Below are positions 32,234 through 44,715 of a stretch of 64,000 bases of DNA, piece after piece. How positions within the stretch are numbered: the first letter of the stretch is position 1; every line of letters begins with the position of its first letter. The DNA is from Agromyces subbeticus DSM 16689. GTDB taxonomy: Bacteria; Actinomycetota; Actinomycetes; Actinomycetales; Microbacteriaceae. Under the pieces are notes generated by a model. That model had not been told where the DNA came from, did not search any database, and worked only from the letters and a program-made list of their open reading frames with translations. The stretch covers positions 310,001 to 374,000 of the forward strand of contig NZ_ATXG01000002.1 of NCBI RefSeq assembly GCF_000421565.1, given 5' to 3'. The position numbers and the translations under genes were made by a program.

Positions 32234-32464
32234 ATGAGCATTGAGACCGCAGATCCCGGCCACGGACACTCGCCCGCGGCATGGACCGCCGTCACGATCA
32301 TGCTCATCGCGGTCACGATCGGCACCGTCGCCTTCTTCTTCGACCTGCAGTGGCTCGTCTGGGCCTCGGCCGGCCTGCTCGTCGTCGGGCTCCTCGTCGG
32401 CTGGGCGCTCGTTCGCGCCGGTTACGGCGTCGGCGGCTCGAAGGTCACCGAAAAGGCGCACTAG
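32234..32464 (+). CDS. Small HGxxPAAW family membrane protein
   Basis: A 76-residue protein with the eponymous GHGHSPAAW motif at residues 10-18 and two transmembrane segments (about 19-37 and 42-64), ending in a short polar tail. This actinobacterial family is known only by the motif and by its place in the trp cluster; no function is established. A good GAAGGAG site lies 5 bases before the ATG. Its TAG shares a base with the trpC GTG, so it is probably translated together with trpC. Confidence 0.85.
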   Translation: MSIETADPGHGHSPAAWTAVTIMLIAVTIGTVAFFFDLQWLVWASAGLLVVGLLVGWALVRAGYGVGGSKVTEKAH

Positions 32465-33237
32465 TGCTCGCCGAGTTGACGGCGAACGCAGTCGCCGACG
32501 CTCAAGCGCGCCGCGAGAGCGCGCCGTTCGCCGTGGTCGAGGCGGCGGCGCTCGCACGCCCCGCTGCCCTCGACGCGATCGAGGCGCTGCGGCCTGCGTC
32601 GCACGTCAAGGTCATCGCCGAGATCAAGCGGTCGAGCCCGTCACGCGGCCCGCTCGCGTCGATCACCGACCCTGCAGCCCTCGCTCGCAGCTACGAGCTC
32701 GGCGGCGCGAGCGTCATCAGCGTGCTCACCGAGGGCCGTAAGTTCGGCGGCTCGCTCGCCGACCTCGAGGCCGTGCGGCAGGCGGTGGCCCTGCCGGTGC
32801 TTCGGAAGGACTTCATCGCGACGCCGTACCAGGTCTTCGAAGCCCGTGCGGCCGGCGCCGACCTCGTGCTGCTGATCGTGGCCGCGCTCGATGACACCGT
32901 GCTTCGCGAGCTCTACGACCTCATCGTGCAGCTCGGCATGACGCCGCTCATCGAGACCCATTCCGCCGAAGAGCTCGAGCGCGCGGCTGCGCTCGGCGCA
33001 CGCCTCATCGGCGTGAACGCCCGCGACCTCTCGACCTTCGAACTCGACCGCGACCTGTTCGGCCGGTTGGCACCCCGATTCCCCGACGGCGCGATCCGCG
33101 TCGCGGAGTCGGCTGTGCTGTCGGCGGCGGATGTCGCGCACTACCGCTCTTCGGGCGCCGACGTCGTGCTCGTCGGCGAGGCGCTCGTCACGGGCGGCGA
33201 CCCGATTGCCAATCTCTCAGCTTTCCTGGCGGTGTGA
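32464..33237 (+). CDS. trpC: Indole-3-glycerol phosphate synthase
   Basis: A 257-residue TIM barrel closing the indole ring. The catalytic Lys and Glu regions are visible: [25 protein letters not shown] and [13 protein letters not shown]. It is the single-function form, not fused to TrpF. The GTG at 32464 overlaps the previous stop by one base. trpB follows after one base. Confidence 0.94.
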   Translation: MLAELTANAVADAQARRESAPFAVVEAAALARPAALDAIEALRPASHVKVIAEIKRSSPSRGPLASITDPAALARSYELGGASVISVLTEGRKFGGSLADLEAVRQAVALPVLRKDFIATPYQVFEARAAGADLVLLIVAALDDTVLRELYDLIVQLGMTPLIETHSAEELERAAALGARLIGVNARDLSTFELDRDLFGRLAPRFPDGAIRVAESAVLSAADVAHYRSSGADVVLVGEALVTGGDPIANLSAFLAV

Positions 33238-33238
33238 C

Positions 33239-34447
33239 ATGGCGCTCAGAGCGCAGACCGGTCCGTACTTCGGCGACTTCGGCGGGCGCTTCGTGCCCGA
33301 GTCCCTCGTCGCCGCCCTCGACGAGCTCGGCGAGGCCTACGACCTCGCGAAGCTCGATCCCGCGTTCGGCGCCGAGCTCGCCGAGCTCGGTCGCAGCTAC
33401 ACCGGGCGGCCGTCGATCATCACCGAGGTGCCTCGTTTCGCTGCGCACGCCGGGGGCGCCAGGGTCATCCTGAAGCGTGAAGACCTGAATCACACGGGCT
33501 CGCACAAGATCAACAACGTGCTCGGGCAGGCACTGCTCACGAAGCGAATCGGCAAGACCCGGGTGATCGCCGAGACGGGCGCCGGCCAGCACGGCGTCGC
33601 CACGGCGACCGCCGCGGCGCTGTTCGGGCTCGATTGCGTGATCTACATGGGCGAGGTCGACACCGAGCGTCAAGCACTGAACGTCGCGCGCATGCGGCTC
33701 CTGGGCGCCGAGGTCATCGCGGTGACGGCGGGTTCACGCACCCTGAAAGACGCGATCAACGAGGCGATGCGCGACTGGGTCACCAACGTCGAGACGACCA
33801 ACTACATCTTCGGCACCGTCGCCGGCCCGCACCCGTTCCCCGAGATGGTGCGCGACTTCCAGAAGATCATCGGCGAAGAGGCTCGCCAGCAGGTCATCGA
33901 CCTCACCGGCGGGCTGCCGACCGCCGTCGCGGCCTGCGTCGGCGGCGGGTCGAACGCGATCGGCATCTTCCACGCCTTCCTCGACGACACCGACGTGGCG
34001 CTGTACGGCTTCGAGGCGGGCGGCGAGGGGGTCGACACCGAGCGGCACGCCGCGACCATCACCAAGGGGCGGCCCGGCGTGCTGCACGGAGCGCGCAGCT
34101 ACCTGCTGCAAGACGACGACGGCCAGACCATCGAATCCCACTCGATCTCGGCGGGGCTCGACTACCCGGGCGTCGGGCCCGAGCACTCGTGGCTCGCGGC
34201 GCTCGGCCGCGCGAACTACCGCCCGGTGACCGACGACGCGGCGATGCAGGCGCTGCGCCTGCTCACCCGCACCGAGGGCATCATTCCGGCGATCGAGTCG
34301 GCGCACGCGCTCGCGGGCGCACTGGAGCTCGGGCGCGAGCTCGGCCCAGACGCCACGATCCTCGTGAACCTCTCGGGCCGCGGCGACAAAGACATGGACA
34401 CGGCCGCTCGCTACTTCGAGCTCTACGACCAGGAGAACCCCGAATGA
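33239..34447 (+). CDS. trpB: Tryptophan synthase beta chain
   Basis: A 402-residue PLP enzyme joining indole to serine. The PLP Lys is residue 90 in [13 protein letters not shown], the phosphate loop is GGGSNAIG, and [14 protein letters not shown] carries the catalytic Glu. It is TrpB1 type, N-terminus [18 protein letters not shown] 33239 gives the standard N-terminus. The stop overlaps trpA by 4 bases. Confidence 0.96.
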   Translation: MALRAQTGPYFGDFGGRFVPESLVAALDELGEAYDLAKLDPAFGAELAELGRSYTGRPSIITEVPRFAAHAGGARVILKREDLNHTGSHKINNVLGQALLTKRIGKTRVIAETGAGQHGVATATAAALFGLDCVIYMGEVDTERQALNVARMRLLGAEVIAVTAGSRTLKDAINEAMRDWVTNVETTNYIFGTVAGPHPFPEMVRDFQKIIGEEARQQVIDLTGGLPTAVAACVGGGSNAIGIFHAFLDDTDVALYGFEAGGEGVDTERHAATITKGRPGVLHGARSYLLQDDDGQTIESHSISAGLDYPGVGPEHSWLAALGRANYRPVTDDAAMQALRLLTRTEGIIPAIESAHALAGALELGRELGPDATILVNLSGRGDKDMDTAARYFELYDQENPE

Positions 34448-35229
34448 ACACGGTCGGTTCCGTCATCCGCCGTCGCAACGACGAGGCGGCCGGCGCGCTC
34501 ATCGGCTATCTTCCCGTGGGCTTCCCCACGTTCGACGAGAGCGTCGAGGCCGCGGTGGCCCTGGTCGAGAACGGCGTCGACATCCTCGAGCTCGGCCTGC
34601 CGTACTCCGACCCCGTCATGGACGGCCCGGTCATCCAGGCCGCCACGCAGCAGGCCCTCGCCAACGGCTTCCGCCTGACCGACGGCTTCGAGGCCGTGCG
34701 CCGCATCACCGAGCGGGTGGATGCCCCGGTGCTGATCATGACCTACTGGAACCCCGTCGTGCAGTACGGCGTCGATCGGTTCGCCGATGACCTGGTCGCC
34801 GCAGGGGGAGCCGGCCTGATCACGCCCGACCTGATCCCCGACGAGGGCGCCGCGTGGATCGCGGCATCCGAGCGCACCGGTCTCGACCGAGTGTTCCTCG
34901 CGGCACCGACGTCGACCGAGGCCCGCATCCGCCAAGTCGTCGATGCCAGTCGCGGCTTCGTGTACGCCGTGTCGACCATGGGCATCACGGGCGCCCGCAG
35001 CGACGTCGACCGCGCCGCTCGCGCGCTCGTCGAACGGCTGACCGCCGCCGACGCGCCGGCGAGTTGCGTCGGCGTCGGCATCTCGACCGCCGCCCAGGTC
35101 GCCGAGGTGCTCGCCTACGCCGACGGCGCCATCGTCGGCTCGGCGCTCGTGAACGCGCTCGCGCAGGGCGGCATCGCGGGCGTTGGCGAGCTCGCCGCCG
35201 AACTCGCGCGCGGCACCCGCGCCGAGTGA
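34444..35229 (+). CDS. trpA: Tryptophan synthase alpha chain
   Basis: A 261-residue TIM barrel that cleaves indole-3-glycerol phosphate and channels indole to TrpB. The catalytic Glu and Asp are in [18 protein letters not shown] (about residues 47-63). Other landmarks are [11 protein letters not shown] and the loop [11 protein letters not shown]. It ends the trp cluster; lgt begins 57 bases later, the same order as in M. tuberculosis. Confidence 0.95.
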   Translation: MNTVGSVIRRRNDEAAGALIGYLPVGFPTFDESVEAAVALVENGVDILELGLPYSDPVMDGPVIQAATQQALANGFRLTDGFEAVRRITERVDAPVLIMTYWNPVVQYGVDRFADDLVAAGGAGLITPDLIPDEGAAWIAASERTGLDRVFLAAPTSTEARIRQVVDASRGFVYAVSTMGITGARSDVDRAARALVERLTAADAPASCVGVGISTAAQVAEVLAYADGAIVGSALVNALAQGGIAGVGELAAELARGTRAE

Positions 35230-35231
35230 AG

Positions 35232-35237
35232 TACGCT
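35232..35237 (+). promoter_or_regulatory. Weak -10 candidate before lgt
   Basis: TACGCT at 35232-35237 fits TANNNT and would give a leader of about 45 bases containing the AGGAAAGG ribosome site of lgt. No -35 was recognised. Confidence 0.3.
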
Positions 35238-35286
35238 CATTGAGGCCGTCAGCGGCCGACGCAACCGAGGAAAGGCATAAGCCGGC

Positions 35287-36276
35287 GTGATCGCACCGTT
35301 CAGCATTCCGAGCCCCGACCCCGCGTGGCGCGCCCTCGAGATCCCGATGCCGTGGGGCGTCGTCTCGATCCAGACCTACGCGCTCTGCATCCTCGTCGGC
35401 ATCATCCTCGCCGTCATCATCACCTCGCGTCGCCTCACCAAGCGCGGTGCCGAGCCCGGCATCGTGCTCGACATCGCCCTGTGGGCGGTGCCGCTCGGCA
35501 TCATCGGCGCCCGGTTCTACCACGTCTTCACGCACCCGCTCGACTACTTCGCCGGCCAGGAGTGGTGGAAGGTCTTCGCGATCTGGGAGGGCGGCAACGC
35601 CATCTACGGCGCCCTCATCGGCGGCGCCGTCGGCGTGCTGATCGGCTGCAAATTCACCGGCGTCCGCTTCTGGTCGTTCGCCGACGCGCTCGCCCCCGGC
35701 CTGCTCGTCGCGCAAGCGGTCGGCCGACTCGGCAACTGGTTCAACCACGAGCTCTTCGGTTCGCCGACCGATCTGCCCTGGGGACTCGAGATCGAGTACG
35801 ACAACGTCGCGTGGCCGCAGGGCCTCGCGGAAGGCACGCTCTTCCACCCCACGTTCCTCTACGAGCTGCTCTGGAACCTCGCGGGTGCTGCGTTCATCAT
35901 CCTGCTCGAGCGCAAGGTCAACCTGCGCTGGGGCAAGGCGCTCGGCGTCTACCTCATCTGGTATGGGGTCGGTCGGTCGATCTTCGAGTCCATCCGCGTC
36001 GACCCGAGCGAGATGTTCCTCGGCATCCGGGTGAACGTCTGGGCGTCCTTCGCCGCCATCGTGCTCGGCATCGTGCTGATCCTCGTGCAGCGCCGTCGCC
36101 ACACCGGCGACGAGCCGAGCCCGTACGTGTCGGGGCGTGAATGGAGCGCCCCCAATGCTGAGGTAGACTCCGAAGACATCGAGTCCGACTCCGACTCTCT
36201 CGACGAAGACGTCGAGGGCGAGAGCGAATCGGGCGTGACGGCGGCCACAAGCCCCAGCCGAACCCCCTCACCGTAG
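35287..36276 (+). CDS. lgt: Prolipoprotein diacylglyceryl transferase
   Basis: A 329-residue polytopic membrane enzyme that attaches diacylglycerol to the lipobox Cys of prolipoproteins. About seven transmembrane segments are seen; the family signature GRLGNWFNHELFGSPTDLPWGLEI is near residues 145-170, with GGNAIYGALIGG before it. The tail after the last helix is long and acidic (EDIESDSDSLDEDVEGESESG), an extension common in actinobacteria. The start is GTG, about 10 bases after AGGAAAGG. Confidence 0.93.
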   Translation: MIAPFSIPSPDPAWRALEIPMPWGVVSIQTYALCILVGIILAVIITSRRLTKRGAEPGIVLDIALWAVPLGIIGARFYHVFTHPLDYFAGQEWWKVFAIWEGGNAIYGALIGGAVGVLIGCKFTGVRFWSFADALAPGLLVAQAVGRLGNWFNHELFGSPTDLPWGLEIEYDNVAWPQGLAEGTLFHPTFLYELLWNLAGAAFIILLERKVNLRWGKALGVYLIWYGVGRSIFESIRVDPSEMFLGIRVNVWASFAAIVLGIVLILVQRRRHTGDEPSPYVSGREWSAPNAEVDSEDIESDSDSLDEDVEGESESGVTAATSPSRTPSP

Positions 36277-36373
36277 GCACGCCCCACCACCGCGTTCTCC
36301 GAAGCGACGCCGCACCACGCGCCGCCACATTCCCTTGATGGGCCGACGACGTCCCCCGCTGCACACTTAGTTG

Positions 36374-39300
36374 ATGAGGACGGTTCACGTGTCGCTCACC
36401 CCACCCTTCTCGAGGTTCGGTTCCTTTCCGGCTGCCCAGGGCATGTACGACCCGGCTGACGAGAAAGACGCCTGCGGCCTCGCGATGGTCGCGACCCTGC
36501 GTGGCACAGCCGGGCACGACATCATCACCGCGGCCCTCGACGCGCTGCGCAACCTCGAGCACCGTGGTGCCGTCGGCTCCGACGCCGGCACCGGTGACGG
36601 CGCGGGCATCGTCACCCAGGTTCCCGACGAGTTCCTCCGGGCAGTCACGGCGTTCCCGCTGCCGGCCGCGGGGGAGTACGCCGTCGGCAATGCGTTCCTG
36701 CCCGTCGACCCCACCGCGCGAAGCCGGGCCAAGCAGGCGTTCGTCGGCCTCGCGGCATCCGAAGGCCTCTCGGTCATCGGATGGCGTGAAGTGCCGGTTC
36801 GACCCGACGAGCTCGGCACGCTCGCCCGCGCCGCGATGCCCGTCGTGCAACAGCTCTTCGTGAAGGCCGTCGCGACCTCGTCGAGCGGCGCGACCGTCTC
36901 GGGCATCGAGCTCGACCGCCTCACGTTCCGACTGCGCAAGCGCGCCGAGCGCGAGCTCGAGCTGTACTTCGCGTCGCTCTCCAGCCGCACGCTCGTCTAC
37001 AAGGGCATGGTGACGACCCTGCAGCTCGAGCCGTTCTACCCCGACCTCTCCGACGAGCGGTTCGCGTCGAAGCTCGCGCTCGTGCACTCGCGGTACTCGA
37101 CGAACACCTTCCCGTCGTGGCCGCTCGCGCAGCCGTTCCGCATGATCGCCCACAACGGCGAGATCAACACGATCCAGGGCAACCGCAACTGGATGCGAGC
37201 CCGCCAGTCGCAGCTCGAGTCGGAGCTGCTCGGCGACCTCGCCCCGATCCTGCCCATCGTCACGCCGGGCGCGAGCGACTCGGCCTCCTTCGACGAGGTG
37301 GTTGAACTCCTGACCCTCGGCGGGCGCAGCCTGCCGCACGCGGTCATGATGATGGTGCCCGAGGCCTGGGAGAACCAGACCGAGATCGACGCCGAGCGGC
37401 GTGCGTTCTACGAGTACCACTCGATGCTCATGGAGCCGTGGGACGGCCCCGCTGCCATCGTCTTCACCGACGGCACGCTCGTCGGCGCGACGCTCGACCG
37501 CAACGGCCTCCGCCCCGGGCGGTACGTCGTGACCGACGACGGGCTCGTCGTGCTCGCGAGCGAGATCGGCGTGCTCGACATCGAGCAGAGCCGCATCGTG
37601 CGCAAAGGCCGCCTGCAGCCGGGGCGCATGTTCCTCGTCGACACCGAGGCGGGCCGCCTGATCGAAGACGACGAGATCAAGGCCGAGCTCGCCGCCGCCG
37701 AACCGTGGGGCGACTGGCTCGAGCAGGGCCGCATCCAGCTGGCGGACCTGCCGGAGCGCGAGCACATCGTGCACCCCCCGGCATCCGTCAACCGCCGCCA
37801 GCGCACCTTCGGCTACACCGAAGAAGAAGTGAAGATCCTGCTCGCGCCCATGGCGCGCACGGGTCAAGAACCCCTCGGCGCGATGGGTTCCGACACTCCG
37901 ATCGCCGTGCTGTCGCAGCGCCCACGGCTGCTCTTCGACTACTTCACCCAGCAGTTCGCCCAGGTGACCAACCCGCCGCTCGACTCGATCCGCGAAGCCG
38001 TGGTCACCTCGCTCGGCACCTCCCTCGGCCCCGAGCGCAACCTGCTCGACGCCGGCCCCGAGCACGCACGCCAGGTCTCGCTCACGTTCCCCGTGATCGA
38101 CAACGACGAGCTCGCGAAGATCGTGCACATCGACCCGACACCCGGTCGCCGCACGACGGTCACCGTGCGCGGCCTGTACCGCTTCGACGAGGGCGCCGAC
38201 GCCTTGCGCAACCGCCTGACGGCGCTCTGCGGCGAGGTCGACGAAGCCATCGAGGCCGGCGCGGCGTTCATCGTGCTGAGCGACCGCGACTCCAACAAAG
38301 ACCTGGCGCCGATCCCGTCTCTGCTGATGCTCTCGGCGGTGCATCACCACCTCATCCGCTCGCAGAACCGCATGAAGGTCGGGCTCGTGGTCGAGGCCGG
38401 CGACGTGCGCGAGGTGCATCACGTCGCGCTGCTCATCGGCTACGGGGCATCCGCTGTGAACCCGTACCTCGCCATGGAGACCTGCGAAGACCTCGTGCGC
38501 TCCGGCGTCATCACGGGCGTCACGCCCGAGGCGGCCGTGCGCAACGTCATCAAGGCGCTCGGCAAGGGCGTGCTGAAGATCATGTCGAAGATGGGAATCT
38601 CGACCATCTCGTCGTACGCGGGAGCTCAGGCCTTCGAGGCGATTGGCCTCGACCAGGAGTTCATCGCCGAGTTCTTCACCGGCACCACTTCGAAGCTCGG
38701 CGGCGTCGGCATCGACGCGATCGCGGCGGAGAACCTCGAGCGGCACACGCAGGCCTACCCGCAAGACGTCGCGGTGCGCGCCCACGAGCGCCTGACGACC
38801 GGCGGCGAGTACCAGTGGCGCCGTGACGGCTCGCCGCACCTCTTCAATCCCGAGACGGTGTTCCGCCTGCAGCACTCCACGCGCAACCGTCGTTACGACG
38901 TCTTCCGCGAGTACACCTCGCTCGTCGACTCGCAGGCCGAAGAGCTGATGACCCTGCGCGGCATGTTCGCGCTGCGCACGGGCACCCGCCCTGCGGTGCC
39001 GATCGACGAGGTCGAGTCGGTCGAGTCCATCGTCAAGCGGTTCTCGACGGGTGCGATGAGCTACGGCTCCATCTCGAAAGAGGCGCACGAGTCGCTCGCG
39101 ATCGCCATGAACCGGCTCGGCGCGAAGTCGAACACCGGTGAGGGCGGCGAAGACCTCGACCGCCTGCTCGACCCCGAGCGCCGCAGCGCGATCAAGCAGG
39201 TGGCCTCGGGCCGGTTCGGCGTGACGAGCATGTACCTCACGCACGCCGACGACATCCAGATCAAGCTCGCGCAGGGTGCCAAGCCCGGCGAGGGCGGCCA

Positions 39301-40966
39301 GCTGCCGCCCACGAAGGTGTACCCGTGGGTCGCGCGCACGAGACATGCCACAGCGGGCGTCGGCCTCATCTCGCCGCCGCCGCACCACGACATCTATTCG
39401 ATCGAAGACCTCAAGCAGCTGATCTTCGACCTGAAGCGAGCGAACCCCAAGGCTCGCGTACACGTGAAGCTCGTGAGCCAGTCGGGCATCGGCGCGGTGG
39501 CGGCCGGCACCGCCAAGGCCCTCGCCGACGTCATCCTCGTCTCGGGGCACGACGGCGGCACCGGTGCCAGCCCGCTCAACTCGCTGAAGCACGCAGGCAC
39601 GCCCTGGGAGCTCGGCCTCGCCGAGACGCAGCAGACGCTCATGCTGAACGGCATGCGCGACCGCGTCGTCGTGCAGGTCGACGGCCAGCTGAAGACCGGG
39701 CGCGACGTCGTGATCGGCGCGCTGCTCGGTGCTGAAGAGTTCGGTTTCGCCACCGCGCCGCTCGTCGTGCAGGGCTGCGTCATGATGCGCGTCTGCCACC
39801 TCGACACCTGCCCGGTCGGCGTCGCCACCCAGAACCCCGAGCTGCGCAAGCGCTTCACGGGCAAGCCCGAGTTCGTCGTGAACTTCTTCGAGTTCATCGC
39901 CCAAGAGGTGCGCGAGTACCTGGCGGAGCTCGGTTACCGCTCGATCGACGAGATCATCGGCCGGCGCGAGCTGCTCGACACCGACCGCGCGATCGGGCAC
40001 TGGAAGGCCTCGGGCCTCGACCTGTCGCCCGTGCTCGTCGGCCCCGACTTCTCGGAGTCCGAGCCGCGCCGCAATGCGCGCGGTCAAGATCACGAGCTCG
40101 AGCAGCACTTCGACAACGAACTCATCCGCCGCAGCCAGCTCGTTCTCGAGCAGGGCGGCAGCATCGAGATCGCCCTTCCGATCCGCAACACCGAGCGCGC
40201 CGTCGGCACTATGCTCGGGCACGAGGTCACCGTGCGTCGCGGCGAGCACGGTCTGCCGGCCGGCTCGATCGACGTCACCCTGACCGGCTCGGCCGGCCAG
40301 TCGTTCGGCGCCTTCCTGCCGAGCGGCATCACGCTCCGGCTCGAGGGCGACTCGAACGACTACGTCGGCAAGGGCCTCTCCGGCGGGCAGATTGTGGTGC
40401 GCCCGTCGCGGGACAGCGGCTTCGTCGCCGAGCGCAACGTGATCGCCGGCAACGTCATCGGCTACGGCGCCACGCAAGGCAGCATGTTCATCCGCGGCAT
40501 CGTGGGCGAGCGCTTCCTGGTGCGCAACTCGGGTGCGATCGCGGTCGTCGAAGGCGTGGGCGACCACGCGCTCGAGTACATGACCGGCGGGCTCGCGCTC
40601 GTTCTCGGCGAGACCGGGCGAAACCTCGGCGCCGGCATGTCGGGCGGCACCGCCTATGTGCTCGGCCTCCGCGAAGCGCAGGTCAACCGCGAATCGCTCG
40701 CCGCCGGCGAACTCGAACTCTCGCCGCTCGGCAGCGCCGACCGCGAGATCGTGCGCGACCTGCTCGAGCAGCACGTCGCGAACACCGACTCCGCGGTCGC
40801 GGCAGCGCTCCTGGCTGCAGGGGATACCGCGTTCGACCGATTCACCAAGGTGCTGCCGCGCGACTACGCCGCAGTGCTCCGTACCCGTCAGAGCGCGGTC
40901 GACGAGGGGCTCGACCCCGACGGCGACGTGGTCTGGACCCGCATCCTCGAGGTGACCAATGGCTGA
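36374..40966 (+). CDS. gltB: Glutamate synthase large subunit (NADPH-GOGAT)
   Basis: A 1530-residue GOGAT alpha subunit. The N-terminal class II amidotransferase begins at Cys34 (DACGLAMVA) after a propeptide that should be removed. Then come the central domain, the FMN-binding synthase barrel ([38 protein letters not shown]), the 3Fe-4S cysteines at about 1135, 1140 and 1145 ([12 protein letters not shown]) and the C-terminal GXGXG beta-helix ([18 protein letters not shown]). ATG 36374 is used; a GTG at 36389 is also possible. The 97-base gap upstream shows no clear hairpin. It converts glutamine and 2-oxoglutarate to two glutamates. Confidence 0.94.
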   Translation: MRTVHVSLTPPFSRFGSFPAAQGMYDPADEKDACGLAMVATLRGTAGHDIITAALDALRNLEHRGAVGSDAGTGDGAGIVTQVPDEFLRAVTAFPLPAAGEYAVGNAFLPVDPTARSRAKQAFVGLAASEGLSVIGWREVPVRPDELGTLARAAMPVVQQLFVKAVATSSSGATVSGIELDRLTFRLRKRAERELELYFASLSSRTLVYKGMVTTLQLEPFYPDLSDERFASKLALVHSRYSTNTFPSWPLAQPFRMIAHNGEINTIQGNRNWMRARQSQLESELLGDLAPILPIVTPGASDSASFDEVVELLTLGGRSLPHAVMMMVPEAWENQTEIDAERRAFYEYHSMLMEPWDGPAAIVFTDGTLVGATLDRNGLRPGRYVVTDDGLVVLASEIGVLDIEQSRIVRKGRLQPGRMFLVDTEAGRLIEDDEIKAELAAAEPWGDWLEQGRIQLADLPEREHIVHPPASVNRRQRTFGYTEEEVKILLAPMARTGQEPLGAMGSDTPIAVLSQRPRLLFDYFTQQFAQVTNPPLDSIREAVVTSLGTSLGPERNLLDAGPEHARQVSLTFPVIDNDELAKIVHIDPTPGRRTTVTVRGLYRFDEGADALRNRLTALCGEVDEAIEAGAAFIVLSDRDSNKDLAPIPSLLMLSAVHHHLIRSQNRMKVGLVVEAGDVREVHHVALLIGYGASAVNPYLAMETCEDLVRSGVITGVTPEAAVRNVIKALGKGVLKIMSKMGISTISSYAGAQAFEAIGLDQEFIAEFFTGTTSKLGGVGIDAIAAENLERHTQAYPQDVAVRAHERLTTGGEYQWRRDGSPHLFNPETVFRLQHSTRNRRYDVFREYTSLVDSQAEELMTLRGMFALRTGTRPAVPIDEVESVESIVKRFSTGAMSYGSISKEAHESLAIAMNRLGAKSNTGEGGEDLDRLLDPERRSAIKQVASGRFGVTSMYLTHADDIQIKLAQGAKPGEGGQLPPTKVYPWVARTRHATAGVGLISPPPHHDIYSIEDLKQLIFDLKRANPKARVHVKLVSQSGIGAVAAGTAKALADVILVSGHDGGTGASPLNSLKHAGTPWELGLAETQQTLMLNGMRDRVVVQVDGQLKTGRDVVIGALLGAEEFGFATAPLVVQGCVMMRVCHLDTCPVGVATQNPELRKRFTGKPEFVVNFFEFIAQEVREYLAELGYRSIDEIIGRRELLDTDRAIGHWKASGLDLSPVLVGPDFSESEPRRNARGQDHELEQHFDNELIRRSQLVLEQGGSIEIALPIRNTERAVGTMLGHEVTVRRGEHGLPAGSIDVTLTGSAGQSFGAFLPSGITLRLEGDSNDYVGKGLSGGQIVVRPSRDSGFVAERNVIAGNVIGYGATQGSMFIRGIVGERFLVRNSGAIAVVEGVGDHALEYMTGGLALVLGETGRNLGAGMSGGTAYVLGLREAQVNRESLAAGELELSPLGSADREIVRDLLEQHVANTDSAVAAALLAAGDTAFDRFTKVLPRDYAAVLRTRQSAVDEGLDPDGDVVWTRILEVTNG

Positions 40967-41019
40967 GAAGATCCAGACGCTGGACCCGGCTGCGCACATG
41001 AACACACGGGAAGTGACCA

Positions 41020-41027
<8 letters not shown>
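40952..41027 (+). repeat. 15-bp direct repeat at the gltB/gltD junction
   Basis: GTGACCAATGGCTGA occurs at 40952-40966, where it contains the gltB stop, and again at 41013-41027, where it contains the gltD start. The copies are 61 bases apart. An open frame of 22 codons runs from the ATG of the first copy to the TGA of the second, ending in the same EVTNG as gltB. This looks like a small tandem duplication of the junction. Confidence 0.7.
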
Positions 41028-42477
<1,450 letters not shown>

Positions 42478-42552
42478 CCACCGGCGTGCCGCACGGCGCG
42501 CTTCGACCATCACGCAAGCGCTGACGCGCGGAACACCAGGAGCACACACCAC

Positions 42553-43968
42553 ATGAGACGCGCGAAGATCGTCGCCACCCTCGGGCCGGCGACATCGAGC
42601 TATGAGCAGATCCGGGCGATCATCGATGCGGGCGTCGATGTCGCTCGCATGAACCTCAGCCACGGCAGCTACGACGTGCACGAGGGCGTCTACCAGAACG
42701 TGCGAAAGGCGGCGAACGACTCCGGTCGTGCGATCGCCGTGCTCGTCGACCTCCAAGGGCCGAAGATCCGCCTCGGCAAGTTCGCCGACGGACCGCACGA
42801 GCTCGCCGAGGGCGACATCTTCAAGATCACGACCGAAGACGTCGTGGGCACGAAAGAGCTCGTCAGCACGACGTTCAAGGGCCTGCCGGGCGATGTCAAG
42901 CCGGGCGACTTCCTGCTCATCGATGACGGCAAGGTGCGCGTCGAGGTCGTCGAGACCGACGGCGTCGTCGTCACCACGAAGGTCATCGTGGCCGGGCCGG
43001 TGTCGAACAACAAGGGCATCAACCTGCCGGGCGTCGCCGTCAACGTGCCTGCGCTCTCCGGCAAAGACGAGGCTGACCTGCGCTGGGGCCTCGAGCTCGG
43101 CGCCGACCTGATCGCGCTCTCCTTCGTGCGCAACGCCTCCGACATCACGCGAGTGCACGAGATCATGGACGAGGTGGGACGCCGGGTTCCGGTCGTCGCG
43201 AAGATCGAGAAGCCGCAGGCCGTCGACGCCCTCGAAGAGATCACCGAGGCCTTCGACGCGATCATGGTGGCGCGCGGCGACCTCGGCGTCGAGCTGCCGC
43301 TCGAGGCCGTGCCGATCGTGCAGAAGCGCGCGGTCGAGATCGCCCGTCGTCTCGCCAAGCCCGTCATCGTGGCGACGCAGATGCTCGAGTCGATGATCCA
43401 CAGCCCGGTGCCGACCCGCGCCGAGACCTCCGACGTCGCGAACGCCGTGCTCGACGGCGCCGACGCGGTCATGCTCTCGGGCGAGACCAGCGTGGGGGAG
43501 TACCCCGTCGTCACCGTGCAGACGATGGCCCGCATCGTCGAGTCCACCGAGCAGCACGGGCTCGACCGCATCGCGCCGCTCGGCACGAAGCCGCGCACGC
43601 AGGCCGGTGCCATCACGGCCGCGGCCGTCGAGGTGGCCGACTTCGTCGAGGCGAAGTACCTGTGCGTCTTCACCGAGTCGGGGGAGTCGGTGCGTCGTAT
43701 GACCCGGCTGCGCTCGAAGATCCCCATCCTCGCCTTCACGCCCGACCCGGCGATCCGTCGCCGCATGGCGCTGAACTGGGGCGTCGAGTCCTTCGTCGTC
43801 GCCCGAGTGACGCACACCGACCAGATGGTCGGACAGGTCGACGAGGTGCTCGCCAAGACCGGCAAGGCGGTCAAGGGCGAGAAGGTCGTCATCATCTCGG
43901 GATCCCCTCCCGGAATCCCCGGCACCACGAACGACGTGCGCGTGCACGTCGTCGGCGAGGTGCTCTAG
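42553..43968 (+). CDS. pyk: Pyruvate kinase
   Basis: A 471-residue pyruvate kinase, last step of glycolysis. Visible features are AKIVATLGPATSS at the start, MNLSHGSYD, the active-site IEKPQAVDAL, the MVARGDLGVELP loop and ATQMLESMIHSPVPTRAE. The C-terminal domain with GEKVVIISGSPPGIPGTTN is complete. An AGGAG site lies 11 bases before the ATG. A 9-bp terminator hairpin follows 13 bases after the stop. Confidence 0.95.
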   Translation: MRRAKIVATLGPATSSYEQIRAIIDAGVDVARMNLSHGSYDVHEGVYQNVRKAANDSGRAIAVLVDLQGPKIRLGKFADGPHELAEGDIFKITTEDVVGTKELVSTTFKGLPGDVKPGDFLLIDDGKVRVEVVETDGVVVTTKVIVAGPVSNNKGINLPGVAVNVPALSGKDEADLRWGLELGADLIALSFVRNASDITRVHEIMDEVGRRVPVVAKIEKPQAVDALEEITEAFDAIMVARGDLGVELPLEAVPIVQKRAVEIARRLAKPVIVATQMLESMIHSPVPTRAETSDVANAVLDGADAVMLSGETSVGEYPVVTVQTMARIVESTEQHGLDRIAPLGTKPRTQAGAITAAAVEVADFVEAKYLCVFTESGESVRRMTRLRSKIPILAFTPDPAIRRRMALNWGVESFVVARVTHTDQMVGQVDEVLAKTGKAVKGEKVVIISGSPPGIPGTTNDVRVHVVGEVL

Positions 43969-43981
43969 CAGTCAGCACGTG

Positions 43982-44009
43982 AGGAGCCGGTCCGGTCGGG
44001 CCGGCTCCT
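43982..44009 (+). terminator. Intrinsic terminator after pyk
   Basis: Perfect 9-base arms AGGAGCCGG (43982-43990) and CCGGCTCCT (44001-44009) with a 10-base loop, followed by TTTCG. Located 13 bases after the pyk stop. Confidence 0.8.
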
Positions 44010-44031
44010 TTCGCGTGCGCCGTGTGCGGGC

Positions 44032-44053
44032 AGCGGATGCCGCGGCATCCGCT
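44032..44053. repeat. 22-bp palindrome containing GGATGCC/GGCATCC
   Basis: AGCGGATGCCG and its exact complement abut at 44032-44053, giving a perfect palindrome between the pyk terminator and the SRPBCC gene. It may be a second termination element, a protein site, or one more instance of the frequent GGCATCC word seen elsewhere in this window. Confidence 0.55.
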
Positions 44054-44075
44054 CATCGCATGCGAGACTGCCTGA

Positions 44076-44528
44076 GTGGTCGTCGAATTCGAGTGCCGTA
44101 CCCGCCTGCCGACCTCGGTACAGCAGTCCTTCGATCTCTCGCGGAGCATCGACCTGCACGTCACGTCGATGGCGGCATCGCGTGAGCGCGCCGTCTCCGG
44201 CGTCACCCGCGGCCTCATCGGCTCGGGCGAAGAGGTGACCTGGCGCGCGAGGCATTTCGGTGTTCCGTTCCGAATGACGAGCCGCATCACCGCGTTCGAT
44301 GAACCGTCGTTGTTCGTCGACGAGCAGGTACGCGGGCCGTTCCGAACGTTCCGGCACGAACACCGCTTCACCCCCGATGCCGACGGCGGCACCATCATGA
44401 TCGATCGGGTGCGGTTCGCTGCGCCGTTCGGGCCGTTGGGTCGCGTCGCGGAACGAGTGCTCGGTCCGTACCTGCGCCGGCTGATCGTGGAGCGCAACGC
44501 CGTGCTCGCCGCCCAGCCGCACCACTGA
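44076..44528 (+). CDS. SRPBCC family protein (polyketide cyclase/START-like)
   Basis: A 150-residue protein with the SRPBCC (START/Bet v1-like) pattern: an N-terminal beta strand (VVEFECRTRLPTSVQQSFDLSRSIDLHVTSM), a central antiparallel sheet (EEVTWRARHFGVPFRMTSRITAFDEPSLFVDEQVRGPFRTFRHEHRF) and a long C-terminal helix (LGPYLRRLIVERNAVLAA). Such folds bind hydrophobic ligands; no ligand or reaction can be inferred here. The GTG at 44076 is the first start after the palindrome. It stands alone between two terminators. Confidence 0.75.
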   Translation: MVVEFECRTRLPTSVQQSFDLSRSIDLHVTSMAASRERAVSGVTRGLIGSGEEVTWRARHFGVPFRMTSRITAFDEPSLFVDEQVRGPFRTFRHEHRFTPDADGGTIMIDRVRFAAPFGPLGRVAERVLGPYLRRLIVERNAVLAAQPHH

Positions 44529-44570
44529 AGAAACGGGGGTCTGGAGCTGGCGATCGACGGCTGCTCATGC

Positions 44571-44610
44571 CGGCACGGGTGAGCTTCCGTCGAGGAAGCC
44601 ACCCGTGCCG
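44571..44610. terminator. Terminator of tRNA-Leu, shared with the SRPBCC gene
   Basis: Arms 44571-44588 and 44594-44610 pair over 10 + 6 bases with a small bulge and a 5-base loop. It sits 5 bases beyond the 3' end of the minus-strand tRNA and 42 bases after the convergent SRPBCC stop, so it can serve both. Confidence 0.75.
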
Positions 44611-44615
44611 TGCAG

Positions 44616-44701
44616 TGGTGCCGGTGGTGGGGGTCGAACCCACACGCCCTTTCGGGCAAAGCATTTTGAGTGCTCCGCGTCTGCCATTCCGCCACACCGG
44701 C
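44616..44701 (-). tRNA. tRNA-Leu (anticodon CAA)
   Basis: An 86-nt class II tRNA on the minus strand. The acceptor arm GCCGGTG (5' end at 44701) pairs with CACCGGC, followed by discriminator A and an encoded CCA (44616-44618). The anticodon loop reads CTCAAAA, anticodon CAA for UUG codons. A long variable arm (GCCCGAAAGGGC) identifies leucine, and the T arm holds GGTTCGA. UUG is uncommon in this GC-rich window, so the tRNA probably serves a minor codon. Confidence 0.95.
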
Positions 44702-44715
44702 CAGAGGCCTTGCTC

